This document shows, one piece after another, positions 1 to 12,226 of a stretch of 64,000 bases of DNA. Position 1 is the stretch's first letter; each line of letters begins with the position of its first letter. The stretch is from NCBI GenBank assembly GCA_019915135.1, contig JAHLMK010000001.1, forward strand, positions 1,550,001-1,614,000. The letters run 5' to 3'. Source of the DNA: Strobilurus pachycystidiatus. Taxonomy: Eukaryota > Basidiomycota > Agaricomycetes > Agaricales > Physalacriaceae. The translations under genes and the position numbers were made by a program. The notes under the pieces were generated by a model. The model saw nothing but the letters and a program-made list of their open reading frames with translations. It was not told the DNA's origin and ran no database searches.

Positions 1-52
1 GGATGAAGGGGCATCATCCAAGCAAATAATAAATAGCTGCTAAGTAGTAGGA

Positions 53-793
53 CTATGACACTTGATCTTCTATCAAGAACTCTACAGGAAGAGGAGTCTT
101 GGCTGCCTCCCCGTACGTCAAGACACCGACATGGGGCATCAGGTTGTATTTGAGGGTGTAGTTCGCAGCAGGTACACCACTATAAGCGGCGTGAGCGTAG
201 TGAATGAGGGATGAACTGAGTTGACTGACCGGAACTTGCGCGATAATTCACGGAAGTGATATTTGTTCTTGCCGACCACGTTCACGAGCGCGTCGTCCTT
301 GCGGCGCACGATGCGATCCCAAATCACGACTTCGTTGTGAACCTGTTGTCGAAAAGAATGAGACGTGTGTTGGCCAGAGTGAGGTTCTGCTTACACCCTG
401 AGTGTTCTCGTACTCCGCCTCCAGATAGATGAATAGCTGTTTTGTATTCCAGTGGAATAACGGTCGCAGGTCTGTCTCGAACTTGGTATGGTCGCTGAGA
501 GTGAACACGTTCGACGCACCAGCACTGATGTTGAAGTTCACAAAGGCAATCTCCTGCTTTTTGTGTGGGTATCTTTGAGCCTTGGCTGGAAACCTAAAAA
601 GGACAAGCAAATTCGTCAATCCACGTCTACGACAATACCAATTTCGTTACACTTTGACCGAGGCTATAGCAAGGTCGCCTATTGGCTGGGCGGTGAAAAG
701 AAAGGAGGAAAGTGCAATAGCACCAAGGAGGCACATTGTTACGGTCGAGAGAAAGGCAGAGACATTGTTTACACGCGAGATGATACTGTGCAT
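53..793 (-). CDS. SPC3: Signal peptidase complex subunit 3 (SPC3/SPC22-23 family)
   Basis: This is the accessory subunit of the ER signal peptidase complex, which supports cleavage of signal peptides from secretory precursors; it is a type II membrane protein whose bulk lies in the ER lumen. Splicing four exons gives an N-terminal membrane segment (VSAFLSTVTMCLLGAIALSS, about residues 10-30). A luminal domain follows with the family hallmarks DLRPLFHWNTKQLFIYLEAEY and, after an intron, NEVVIWDRIVRRKDDA. The C-terminal exon ends VEFLIEDQVS before a TAG. Introns have GT...AG borders and restore frame (for example SVKV joined to FPAKAQRY). The ATG at 793 has a purine at -3 and directly precedes the membrane anchor. 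The gene is complete and divergent from the CSM1-like gene. The family is clear from the sequence; the function follows from the family. Confidence 0.93.
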
Positions 794-1189
794 GGTGGCG
801 GGAAGGAGAACACGTATGTTCTAAATCGGGCAATGTTACGGTGTTACCGCGATCGTGACCCGAGATCACAGCGTTCATACAGCCAAGTAGAAGCCCAGTA
901 AGCCTCTTTAGACGCGCTTTTTGTCTGAGAGTACGCTCAGAAACAGTACGCACAGTCCTAAATTAAATTTTTTGCCACCCCCACCCAAGTCATCGCGGCT
1001 GTAAACAATAAGCCGCACAATAGTCTTGCGTTCCGGATCACGTGGGATTTTCTCCTTTCACTTCGAACCGCCAAAGCGCATGAGCGACGACTCGCTGGGT
1101 GAGCAAAGTAGCCCCATTCCGAAACCTTTTCCAGTTTTTGACGTTTTTGTCTCCGATCCCAAGGTGGTTTTGGCTCATCTATCCCGAGA
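794..1189. promoter_or_regulatory. Shared divergent promoter region SPC3/CSM1-like
   Basis: About 400 bases separate the two divergent start codons. No protein-like frame is supported here. The interval must hold both 5' UTRs and promoters. I see no convincing TATA box. Confidence 0.4.
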
Positions 1190-2652
1190 ATGGCTCGAAG
1201 TTCAAATGCCGCACCTGGTCCATCCAAGCCCACAGCAGCGGGGCGAAGGAAGCGGTCACCCAGTCCGTTAACTGCCTCCGGCGACGAAGAGAATCCCGTT
1301 GTCATCGAGGGAGAGGAGGATGAGCTCTCGGGAACGACAGGGCGGCGCACGACCAAATCAACCAAGGGTGGCAAGGCTCCCGCTGTGAACGGCAAAGGCA
1401 AGGCCAAAGCCGGACCCAAAACCACTCGAGTTGCAAAGAAGACGTCCGGCGCACATGTGGAGATTGATTCTGACGAGGATGAGCCATCCAATATGCCACA
1501 GTCGCGCTCTGAACTACGCTCACGGCAGGAGTTGGAGGACGTGCGTTACTTTGTGCAGCTTATGACCGAGGCTTCTCACGAATTATCAATTAGGCCCGTA
1601 TGCGCGAGGACCAACTGTCGCGCCAAGTAGAGGAACTCATTCGCGCAAGATTCACGGAACCGGAAGAGTTATTGCGGCAATATCAAGAGATCGCTGAAAA
1701 GACCATAGAAGGTATGCATACCTACCTTGGCGTCTTTACTTTGTTAAAGCAGGATTTCAGACCAGAAGAAGATGATCGACACATTGACGCGCCAGATGGC
1801 CAGTGTCGAACCGCTGCTGAAGGATGGTAAAAGCAACGTCTTACAGCTCCTTACACGCGAGGCCGCCGACGAGGAGAAGGTCATCCTGGAGCGCGAGAAG
1901 GACAAGTATAAGAGTCAACTCGAGGATCAGATCAAGGGTATCCAAGATAGAGACACGCGAATTCTCGAATTGGAACAGGAACGTGAGTTATCCAACCTCT
2001 TTTCAAGTCTTTTTCTCAGTGTTATAGTTCGCCTGGTGAACGTCGAACTCGCGGCGGAGGTGAAGAGATCCAAGAGCCTTGCGACCTCGACTCGTCCGCC
2101 AAGCTCTGCCCAACGCGGAAAGCGCACCACCTCTGCGTACTCAGACGACCCAAAAACAGTCCAGTTGATCAGATTTTACGAAGATGTCACAGATCTGCTC
2201 ATCACGGCTGTGAGATTCGACAAATGCAAGTTCGAGGCAAACCCAGAGGAGGACTGTATCATGACTTGTATATACACCTATACAAAGGAGGACGATCCGG
2301 GAGAGAAACAGAGTAACAATAGTTCATTGATGGACCTGATACACAACTCATCAACATCTTTTTCACAGGTCTCAATTTCACTCTTCGACTATGTCACGAC
2401 GAAGATGCAGAATCGAAGGACCTCGTCCCTGCTGTCATGTATTCGCCTAACGAACTGCAAAAAGAGACACCCGAGTTTGTTGCGGCACTGGACTTTTTGA
2501 ATGCCCCATTCTCTTTTCGAAAGGAGCAACTCCAGATATTCCTCAAAACACTTTCAGAGCAGATTACGAAAGCCATCAACGGTGGAGACGAGGAGGAGGA
2601 GGAGGGAGAGGAGGAGGTTGAGATTCACGACATCCATATGATTGAAGACTAA
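1190..2652 (+). CDS. Csm1/Pcs1-like chromosome segregation (monopolin) protein
   Basis: The spliced protein has three parts. The N-terminus is basic and disordered, rich in K, S and acidic patches (for example VEIDSDEDEPS). A long charged coiled coil follows (ELEDARMREDQLSRQVEEL, then EREKDKYKSQLEDQIKG and ELEQE). The C-terminus is a globular domain beginning LIRFYEDVTDLLI and containing LNFTLRLC, VMYSPNEL and FLNAPFSFRKEQLQIF. This order and the globular signature match the Csm1/Pcs1 family, which forms V-shaped homodimers at kinetochores or rDNA and links to Lrs4/Mde4. Introns of 40-60 bases with GT...AG ends restore the frame at about 1543, 1711, 1981 and 2314. An acidic run (GGDEEEEEGEEEVE) and a TAA end the gene. 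Fungal homologues diverge strongly, so the family call rests on architecture and the C-terminal domain. Confidence 0.72.
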
Positions 2653-2786
2653 GGCGAACGGGATGATACACTAACATTATTTTTCTTTTCCTCCTCCTGC
2701 TCTCGTTATGTATAGGACCTGCTGTGGGTGCGTTTAATGAAGCTACTTTTTGGGTTGTGTCTTTTCTGAATAGCCACTGTCGTCGT

Positions 2787-5320
2787 TTAGGGCTTCGACG
2801 ACTGTTCCTCATCCTTGGGGATCTTGATGCCTGCGATGGACCAGGAATGGAGAGCCTTCAGGTCATGCGTACCTATGGCGTTTTTGACCGCCGTACGTGC
2901 GAAGGCTTCGTCGGAGCCGCCGACCTGCGCGCCTGCCTGCACAAGGACCTCAACGACATCGTGGTGCCCTTGCCGCGCCGCCTGTGTCCGCTCAGATATG
3001 GAAGCAATCATGGAAAGCAAAGGTGGTACACTCACATAGTATACCGCCGTGTGCCCGAGGCCGTCACGTAGATGAACAAGCGCGCCAGAGTGCAGGAGGA
3101 GATTGACAGTATCCGTCTGTCCATTCAAAGCCGCGACATGTAATGGGGATTTACCAGAGCCCAGCTCCAGCGCATTCACTAATCCTCCCCCAACGTTGCC
3201 ATATTGATGTATCGTGTCAACTGGAGGCTGCACAAAGTTGCTAGCTGTTTCCTCCTTGGAGGACGATGCGGATGCAAGGCAGAAAGTGACACTGTCGACG
3301 TCGTTCCTTGCTGCTGCAAGATGTATCAGGAAGGGTAGCAAAACAGCCTCCGTCGATGCAGCTTCAGCGGCAGTCCAGGACCATAACGCTGCTGCTTTCT
3401 GCGTTGCTTCGTCTATTACCGGGGACGATAGCGTGATTTTCGGGATTGTCGATGGTGCTTGCGAAAGTCTCAAGAATTGAGACAGCACATCTTGAAATTT
3501 ATCCAAGTTTTGATCAACAGTACGTTGACTAGGTGCTGCCACAGAGGGCCTGGTCAGCTCGCCGCGAAGAGGAGTTCCCATGAGGTTGCGGACGTCTTCA
3601 ACAGTAAGTTCGGGCTTGGATAGCAGATAGCTGAGCTTCGTGAGAGCGCACTGAAACGGGATTATGATCATCCTTGTGACCTGGAAGGAGACGCGAGATA
3701 TATACCTCGGGTGTCATATCATGCCCGGGAATGACGCCCATCTGCAGCAATGTGCGACCGGTTTCATATGCGTCCGAAACAGAGCCTTTGGAGCACTGTG
3801 AAATAGCGACGACGACAACGCCTCTTTGGCATGCCTCTTGTAGTGCTTGCATGAGGTCTTTACGCTGTGGTGCATTGCCCGCACCAAATGTTTCCAAAAT
3901 TACACCACGTATGGGCGGCATGAAGAAGGCCTTGACGGTCGCTGCAGTGATGCCGGGGAACAAACGCAAAGTAGCTAGATGGACGCTCAGTGAGACAGCC
4001 GTACGCCATAGATGGTTCTGTATACGACCTACCAACGTGAGGGCTCATATCTAAGAGATATGTCAGTGACACAGTCAGGAGATTGTGAGGGATGAGTACG
4101 TTTGTGGACTCGAAAGCGGCGCAAGCTTGTTTGCCGGATAACGTCTTGCCAATTCACCACGATATCGATACCAACTAGATGTGTATGAGTTCATACTCTT
4201 CAGCGACAGAGGGTCCCGTACCGTTGACGAGTGGAGCAAAATTAGGGCTATCGAATGCTCGAAGGTCGTACGAAGACGCCTTTGATACTCTGTTCCCCCG
4301 GAAAAGCGTATGATTGAAATAGAGACAACACTCTAGACAAAGATGTATTGATAACGGCGCCGGCACCAGTTCAGTGAGGGATAAGAGACCTACCTGGAAT
4401 GATATAGTGGCCGGCTATGGTCAAAGCACCCATGAAGTTGTCCGTGGCATCGTTGCGTAACTGGGAAAGCGGGATTTGGGCACCAGTGATAATCTAGGAC
4501 ATAATGAAGGACGAGACCGCTGCTGTGGCTTATTACACTTACCACGGTCTTTCCCAGATCCTCCAGCAAGAAACTGAGAGCGCTGGACGTATAGGACATG
4601 GTATCCGTGCCGTGCAAGACTACAAATGCATCGAATGTGTAGTTCAACTCTATGTCAGTGGCAATACGTATCCAATCTGTACTGAGCATAACGCATTAAG
4701 TGACTATGCCACACGGAGGCGAAGATAGATACAACCTTCGATTTCAATATTACTGCTGTCAAGTAGAGGATTCCACTGGCAACAGTGAACAATATGTGCA
4801 GGGGCCCATAATGGCTGGTTCTTACCTCCAAGATTGCGTATCGAATGGATTTGCTTCCAGTTCCACCTGGAACGGCGGAACGAGGCGTGACGAGACTAGG
4901 TAGATGTGCTTCGTAGACGTTTTCTGAGACTTGTACACAAGATGGGTGATGCTGAGATTTTGCCTCTTGATTGGCGGGTTGTAAGCCGAGCGATCGGCCG
5001 ATGGGTCGGGAGGAGCGGACTAGCAAGGTTGGTTGGTGGGAACTCGGACCATGCGAAGTCGGGGTAGTTGGCTGCGTTCCCTGTGGACTAGAGCGGCCAC
5101 TTGAGCTCCATTCTCTGAATCCTTGAACGGACCCAGAATTCGAAAAGAGTGAATTCTGGAATGGATCGTGAAAACGAGTCTGGCTTCTTAGTGTTTCTGT
5201 CAGGAAGTACGGCTCAGGGACGTATCCTTGGTGGCCGACAAGCATTCCAATGGTGCCGCCGGTATAGATGACAAGGACTCTTGTCTCGTCCGCTAGATGT
5301 GACGCAGCTGTAGGATCCAT
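2787..5320 (-). CDS. Cytosolic type I L-asparaginase with C-terminal ankyrin repeats
   Basis: This enzyme hydrolyses L-asparagine to aspartate and ammonia. The first catalytic block is VLVIYTGGTIGM near the N-terminus. The second, FDAFVVLHGTDTMSYTSS, lies about 180 residues later, followed by ITGAQIPLSQLRNDATDNF and PIRGVILETFGAGNAP. After the asparaginase domain come a linker and at least two ankyrin repeats (GKSPLHVAALNGQTDTVNLL and a second unit split by an intron). This matches the eukaryotic ASPG or '60 kDa lysophospholipase' layout. A low-complexity insert rich in S, P, T and Q sits between the two catalytic blocks, roughly residues 50-130. The start at 5320 opens with a short leader just before the first block; no signal peptide is visible, so a cytosolic location is inferred. 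The gene converges on the CSM1-like gene with about 130 bases between stops. Confidence 0.9.
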
Positions 5321-7203
5321 CCCAACGTCGATGGAGTAGTCACTGAAAACGAGTACGTAGGAACTTTGAGAGGCTCAGAAAACAAAAATAAATCACATCC
5401 TAGATTAGATTATAATAAGCACGTGCACCGAGATTGGAACGCAGCGTTCCATGATTGAATCCGAATCGTTTCCCAACATGTCGTTTCTAAGATGTTGTTA
5501 CACCGCAATCAATGGTCCACTCTCCAAGCGGTACGACGATGTACATGAGTGTCAACGGCGCGCAGGTCAATTGATTGCAAATCCCTACGTTTCTCAGTAA
5601 CAATATCTTGATAACACAAATACGTCCGAGTCAAAGAGTTACTGACAAGGCATGCCTCAATTTAACGTGTTTTTCCCCGCTGCCAAATACAAATAACATC
5701 ACTCGGTCCCAAAACTTGTCGACGGTCGTAGTACTAGTAGGTCGTAATTGATGCGGAAGTGGGGTGAGCAGGAGCAAAGAGTTGGGGCAAGCTGATGAAA
5801 ACGGCCGTTCCCGAAAGCTCGTCGCAAAGCAATTCGTATTGACCCCGCTGCAAGTCCAATGGATCGTATAAGGTACAGCTCCATGAGAACTTAGTGGCGC
5901 ACGGCGGGTCAGAGGAGTCCAAGTCGCATCACAGTGCACGTCAACCCGATGACGATCATCAGCTCGGCCCGATTCGCCGGTGATATTTTGGACTAGGGGT
6001 CCCGTAGGGCCATATCCTTGCGTCGCGGTTGTTTTTTCTTCTTTTTAACTTCATGGGCCACGAGAGACTGTGCCACAAATGATCATATATCCTAGTCATT
6101 GTTACTACTTAACAACAACACGTTATCTCTATTGATGAGAGCGCTCGGGTCCTGCAGCGTTAGCTCGCTGGGCAAATTGGCCCTACTCCGGCCACCAACG
6201 CTCCTACAACCCACGCGAACCGGTCGGAACTATGTAGTAGCCAAGAAATTGGCGTCGCTTTCCTGCATGGCGGAAGTGAGACGAAGGACGAGGGATGGAT
6301 TGCTATCTTCGTGTATGACAAGAAGATCGTCAGCGATAGCGACAAGGAATTTGGTTTCACAGTGATAACAGTGTCGCGAACGAGGGCCCATTTCCCCTGA
6401 ACTTCAGGATGTCGTTGGATTGCTCCGCGTGCATGACGTGAACTGAGAGAACATTGAATTGAGACCTGGCATAGACAGTATGTGCCTCACCAACATCTCA
6501 ATTCTTTTCGCGCTGAGCGGCGGCACATTTCGATTGCTACGTCGAGTCCTGCGCTTTGGCTCGACTTGTTTGAGGGGGCCAAAGCGGTGCTGGACCTGCT
6601 GGTCATGGTGAGTTGAGCGATTGGAGTACAGCTTGAACTACATACGACTATTGTTCTTCCACAGGCGCCTGGAGCTCGCCGACCTCAAGCAAGCTCCTAA
6701 GGTGGTTGCATACGCATCTGGTGGGGATGAGGTCGAGTGGCAATTTGGTAGAAATTGCGAATATGACCTTAACTATGTGCCGTCAAACAAGTACACGGCA
6801 AACTGAGGTCAAATTGGTTCTTCTTCAACATGTGAGACATAGCGGGGTACTACGATGCGCTGGAGCACTGACCAACCAAAGACACTGCTGGCGTGCAGAG
6901 GTCGAGTATGCGAGATCGAATTGGTTTGCCATAGCGCGAATGGAGGTCGGCGTCAACCATGTCGTGCCGCTCAGTCCCGTCAAAGCTGATGGCTTGCCAT
7001 GACGATGCCGGCATGGACTGATAAAGTTTGCCTCCGCTCACTGCCGCTCAGAATTGTTTTGCGCGCGGCATGTCTATGGCATTTCTCGGCGGACGCTCGG
7101 ATCACATATTTCCCTTATTCAGACGTTTGGGAATGTCCATGCTAAAACGCAAGGAAATAGCGGTCGAGTCAGAATTTGAAAGTCGATCTTAGTGCTTACC
7201 ACC
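5321..7203. other. Gene-poor intergenic region
   Basis: These 1.9 kb hold only short overlapping open frames, none with a recognisable domain. One stretch at about 6164-6400 (+) stays open for about 78 codons without an ATG and has gene-like composition, but I could not place it in any family. The right end must contain the tryptophan synthase promoter. Confidence 0.5.
7166..7171 (-). promoter_or_regulatory. Possible Gcn4/Cpc1-type site upstream of tryptophan synthase
   Basis: The plus strand reads GAGTCA, which is TGACTC on the minus strand, the core of the Gcn4/Cpc1 general amino-acid control site. It lies 32 bases upstream of the tryptophan synthase ATG. Amino-acid control of tryptophan genes is established in other fungi; a six-base match here is only suggestive. 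Confidence 0.25.
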
Positions 7204-9809
7204 ATGGACACCCTAAAGAATGTCTTTGAGGCGAAAAAGGCCCAAGCAAGCCTCACAACAATCTGGCTTTTCAATAAACTTACCATTTTCCAAGGGCCAA
7301 CCCGCACTCGTAACCTTTGTAACGGCAGGATACCCCACCCGCGCCGACACCGTGCCCATCATGCTCGCCATGCAAGAGGGCGGCGCTGATGTCATTGAGC
7401 TGGGTGTTCCATTCTCGGATCCCATGGCCGATGGTCCTGCTATCCAAGAAAGCAATACTGTATGCCTAATGAACTCTGGAGGTCCTGCAATAGACTCAAT
7501 CTCTGGCAGATCGCGCTGAAGAATGACATGGATTATCCCACAACACTTGGCCAGTTGCGCGAAGCCCGTAAACAGGGCCTTACTGCACCTGTCCTTCTCA
7601 TGGGCACGCTCTCTTCACCCCTCTAACTCCCGCGATGCGCTAACGACCCGTAGGTTATTATAATCCTCTCCTGGCGTATGGCGAGGACAAAGCTATCCAG
7701 GACGCCGCAGAAGCCGGTGCCAATGGCTTCATTATGGTCGACCTTCCTCCCGAAGAAGCTGTTACTTTCCGCGCCAAATGTACCCAAGCCAAGTACGCAG
7801 TCATTCTCTGCACGAATCGAATATCATCCTGACCCTCCCTCCAGCATCTCCTATGTTCCCCTCATTGCCCCCTCCACAACACCAAGCCGAATCAAGTTTC
7901 TAGCATCTATTGCCGATAGCTTCATATACGTTGTTTCCAAGGTATATTCCCCCATGCGCTCACAGGGCCATCCTCATTGTAACTCCTCAGATGGGTACAA
8001 CTGGTTCTTCTGATCAGGAGGCTATAAATGCCGCTCTCCCTGACATAATTGACCGCGTTCGCGAGCACGCCACTGTTTCCATTGCCGTCGGATTCGGTGT
8101 CTCGCACCGTGAGCATTTCGATTTCGTCGCCGATTCAGGTGCAGATGGTGTTGTCATCGGGAGTAGGATTGTCACCGTCATAAAAGATTCCCAACCGGAG
8201 GATGTGGCGGCCAACGTGACAAAGTTCTGCAGTGAGATCAGTCTCAAGGATCAAACTCAAAAACCTCGTACACCTCCTTCGCGTCTGCAGAGCACTTCGG
8301 TTCCCTCGAGAAATGACGCTATCTTGGACTCCAAGCTAGTTCCCTTACCGGCACGATTCGGAGAATTCGGCGGCCAATATGTACCAGAAGCGATAGTGGA
8401 CTGTCTCGTTGAGCTCGAGGAGGCGCACAAATCCGCCATGGCCGACCCGGAATTCTTGAAAGAGTTCCGCAGCCACTTCGAATACATCAACAGGCCCTCG
8501 AATCTCTACCTGGCCGAAAATTTGACGAAGGATGCTGGTGGTGCCAATATTTGGTTGAAGCGTGAGGACTTGTGAGTATATCCCCTTGGTGTTTTAGACC
8601 ATCTTAGCTAATACTGTCATAGGAACCACACCGGCTCTCATAAAATCAACAACGCCATCGGACAGGTTGGTAACCTCATATCATTTTCCCGGCGTCATTG
8701 ACTGCTCCTCAGATTCTTCTTGCTCGGAGAATAGGGAAGACGCGAATTATTGCCGAGACAGGCGCTGGGCAGCACGGTGTCGCCACTGCCACAGTCTGTG
8801 CCAAGTTCGGCATGGAATGCATAATTTACATGGGAGCGGAAGATGTACGGAGGCAAGCTTTGAATGTCTTCCGTATCGAGATGCTCGGCGGAAAGGTAAG
8901 TGCAGGATCCTTTGCATCCTCAAGTAGTGCTAACATACGCAGGTCATTCCCGTCACATCAGGATCGCGAACACTCAAGGACTCAGTCAATGAGGCTTTCC
9001 GGGACTGGGTGTCAAACTTGGCCAACACACACTACTTAGTAGGCTCGGCCATTGGACCACATCCGTTCCCAACCATCGTTCGCGACTTTCAGAAAATCAT
9101 TGGAGAGGAGATCAAGTCCCAACTTCAGGAGAAGCGGGGCAAGTTGCCTGACGTGGTTGTCGCGTGTGTAGGTGGTGGTAGCAACTCCATCGGTACCTTC
9201 TACGACTTCATCGGCGATAAAAGTGTCAAACTTGTCGGTGTGGAAGCTGGTGGTGATGGTGTTGATACCGACAGGCACAGCGCCACCCTTTCAAAAGGTC
9301 AACCGGGAGTCTTGCACGGTGTTAGGACATATATTCTTCAGTCACCAACTGGACAGATTATCGAGACGCATTCTATCAGTGCTGGTCTCGATTATCCTGG
9401 TGTCGGACCAGAACACGCCTGGTTGAAGGACGCTGGTCGCGCCGAATATGTCGTGGCTACTGACGAAGAGGCTTTGAGGGGCTTCAGACTACTCACTCAA
9501 CGTGAAGGTATCATCCCAGGTAAGCGCTAGCAAAGCCCCAGCTGGTATAGTCATTCATCACATTATTGCAGCCTTAGAATCTGCACACGCAATCTGGGAA
9601 GGTTTCCGTCTCGCTAAAACTATGCCCAAAGATTCTGACCTTGTCATCGTGAGTCCTTTTCCCCTTCTCGTGCCAAGCCTCGTCCTAAGACTTTCCAGTG
9701 TCTTTCGGGTAGAGGAGATAAGGATGTTGAACAAATCTCTGAGCTTTTGCCGAAGTGGGCTGACATCCTTGACTGGCACTTAACCAAGGAGTTGGTTGTA
9801 GTAGACTAG
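7204..9809 (+). CDS. TRP5: Bifunctional tryptophan synthase (alpha-beta fusion)
   Basis: This enzyme catalyses the last two steps of tryptophan synthesis. The alpha domain releases indole from indole-3-glycerol phosphate, and the PLP-dependent beta domain joins it to serine. The alpha domain begins [14 protein letters not shown] and contains [41 protein letters not shown] and a GADGVVIGS phosphate loop. A linker of about 40 residues leads to the beta domain, which has [12 protein letters not shown], the PLP lysine in [24 protein letters not shown], the PLP-phosphate loop VGGGSNSIG and ESAHAIW. The alpha-linker-beta order is the fungal form. Joining exons needs two GC-AG introns (7246-7294 and 7604-7653) alongside ordinary GT-AG introns. 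The start at 7204 is preferred over the ATG at 7220 because its product matches the alpha N-terminal helix. The gene is apparently intact. Confidence 0.96.
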
Positions 9810-10026
9810 CTACATCTTGAGCTACTTACATATGATACATTCTCAAAATGGCGCTTCGAAACTGTAGACAAAGACCTTCATGGGATCGAGATTATAAAAG
9901 ACTAAGACAAGATAACGATATTCTATACAGTGCAATTAAATATCTCTCTAACGAGACAATGACATCAGCAACGAGATGGCAACATACAGCAAAAAGACGT
10001 CTTTCGTGTATAGGCCCAAGACTAGA

Positions 10027-11995
10027 TCACCGCTGCCATGTGTTGTGTAGGCCAACGGTATCGTCGCCTCCATTCATAGGACCACTCGAAGCCGTGGTCG
10101 CCGTTTCCCGATCTGGCGCGGTTCCATTGATGTCAGTGCCGTTGAGTTGCGCCTTTGACCGCACATTGTCGGCACGTAAGTTCTCCAGATGAGCCAAATA
10201 TCCCTCATCGACTCCGCCAGTAACGTAGTCCCCGTTGAACACTGAGCAGTCAAACTTTGTGAGATTAGCGTTGAACTGTCGGACAGAGGCTTCGAGATCG
10301 TCCAGGGTCTGGAAAATGACAAGGTCGGCACCGATGGCTTCCGCTATTGATGTCGTGTCTCGTCCGTGGGCAACAAGTTCTGTACGAGACGGCATGTCGA
10401 TACCATACACGTTGGGATAACTATAGCAGAACATCAGACGAGATGAGATAGAAGGCTGAAGACACATACCGAATTGGGGGAGCACAACTGGCGACAATCA
10501 CTTGTTTAGCGCCAACATCCTTGGCCATTTGGATAATCTCTTTCGAGGTCGTTCCGCGAACAATCGAGTCTGAGATGTGTATGAGTGAAGAGACCAGGCC
10601 TGAGTGGGAAGATTCTACCATCGACCAGGAGAACGTTCTTGTCTGCGAACTCAAGAGCCATGGCATTCAATTTGCGGCGGACGTTCTTCTTTCTCATCTG
10701 CTGACCAGGCATTATGAAAGTCCGCCCAACGTAGCGATTCTTGATGAAACCTTCACGGTACGGTAACTCAAGTCTCTGTGCCAGATTGAGGGCTGCCACG
10801 CGCGAGGTGTCCGGAACCTATGAGTAGACGTCAGATGAGTGGATGGGTGGCATGCAGAAATCCTACTGACTGGTATGACAACGTCAACTGAGATGTTTTT
10901 CTCGGTAAGGACACGCTTGACTTCCGCCGCGAGAGCGTCACCCATGGCCATGCGACTCCGGTACACGCTAACACCATCGAGTACAGAATCCGGACGGGCA
11001 AAGTAGACGTATTCAAAGATATCCGGAGCGAAGACAGCGGGTTCAGAGACTTGACGTCTCGAGACGTTTCCGCGGGTGATGATGACGGCTTCACCTATTA
11101 TCTTTTTGAGAACCAGAGAAAGTGTCGAGAGTGTGATCAGTGCAGACCTGGTTTGACGTCTACCCATTCGCTGAAGCCAGAGGCATCCGCGACAACACTC
11201 TCGCTTGCGAACAGATAATCTTTGCCTGTTCCCGTGGCGGACTTGCGGACGCCCATGCCCACGGGACGGATGCCGTTGGGATCACGGAACGCGATGATTC
11301 CGAATCCAGCAAGCATGGCAACACAGGCATAGGCCCCTTTGGCAACTTTCATGAGCCCACCAATGGCTTTGAAGATATCTTCTTCGTTGATTCGGAACTT
11401 GCCGGTTTGCTGGAGGTTGTCAGCAAAGATGTTGAGGAGTAGCTCAGAATCGGAGGAGGTGTTGATGTGTCGGTGGGCTGTGGCGTCGAGGAAATGAAGG
11501 AGCGATGCGGTGTTGATCAGGTTTCCGTTCTTCAAATCGAAATCAGTCAATGAACGGCTTAATGATCAAACGGAGAAACATACGTGAGCGAAAACGATCC
11601 CGTAAGGCGAGTTGACGTAGAATGGTTGTGCCTCCGCGTTGTTGAAGCTTCCGGCAGTGGGGTAGCGGACTGGCGGGCCAGTCAGATTTTTCGCATTCGA
11701 ATATGTAAAATGTGGCACATACCATGACCAACGCCCATTCCGCCAACGAGCTTCTGGATCGACTTCTCATCGAAGATATCCCTGACCATACCGTTCGCCT
11801 TGCACTGGTAGAAACGTCCCTTGGGCCCGCAAGTGACTATTCCACAGGCATCCTGACCTCTGTGTTGCAGGAGCGATAGACCCTCGCAGATCTCCGGAGC
11901 AGCGTCAAGGCTGGGATCGTGCAACAAAAGTCCGAGGATTCCACACACTATGGTACAGTCAGAAAGCGCCAGAGCGGAGAAACCGAGCACAAACT
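10027..11995 (-). CDS. ADE4: Amidophosphoribosyltransferase (glutamine PRPP amidotransferase)
   Basis: This enzyme makes 5-phosphoribosylamine from PRPP and glutamine, the first committed step of purine synthesis. The N-terminal class II glutaminase domain starts [12 protein letters not shown], with Cys2 as nucleophile, followed by [14 protein letters not shown] and [13 protein letters not shown]. The C-terminal phosphoribosyltransferase domain holds the PRPP loop [17 protein letters not shown], split by an intron, then [13 protein letters not shown] tail of about 50 disordered residues follows before the stop at 10027. The Met codon before Cys2 appears only if an intron (11948-11994) divides A from TG, giving an A/TG-TGT start; this start is inferred. 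The gene converges on tryptophan synthase with about 220 bases between stops. Confidence 0.94.
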
Positions 11996-12226
11996 GAAGG
12001 ACAAGTACAAGGTGACGTTCGACCGATGAGTGTAAGGTCCAACATTTTTTTTCGGTTTTGCATCGATTGCACCAACGTCACCGCCGGCCCACGTTATTCC
12101 GTCCGCCCGAGTTGCTCCCGATCGCGAAGGCTTGCTTTCAACCTTAATGTTCAATTTTGTTACTACGTTACTATTCTCAATCCGCCTTTTTCAGCGATCA
12201 ACGCAGTTCATGTATTCTCCAAGTCA

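Noticed and set aside
5631..5939. Minus-strand open frame of 102 codons.
   Set aside because: Composition is irregular, several overlapping frames are equally long, and no domain is recognisable.
6164..6400. Plus-strand frame of about 78 codons with gene-like composition (includes WIAIFVYDKKIVSDSDKEFG).
   Set aside because: No ATG, no flanking exon with a compatible splice phase, and no family recognised; could be chance or a remnant.
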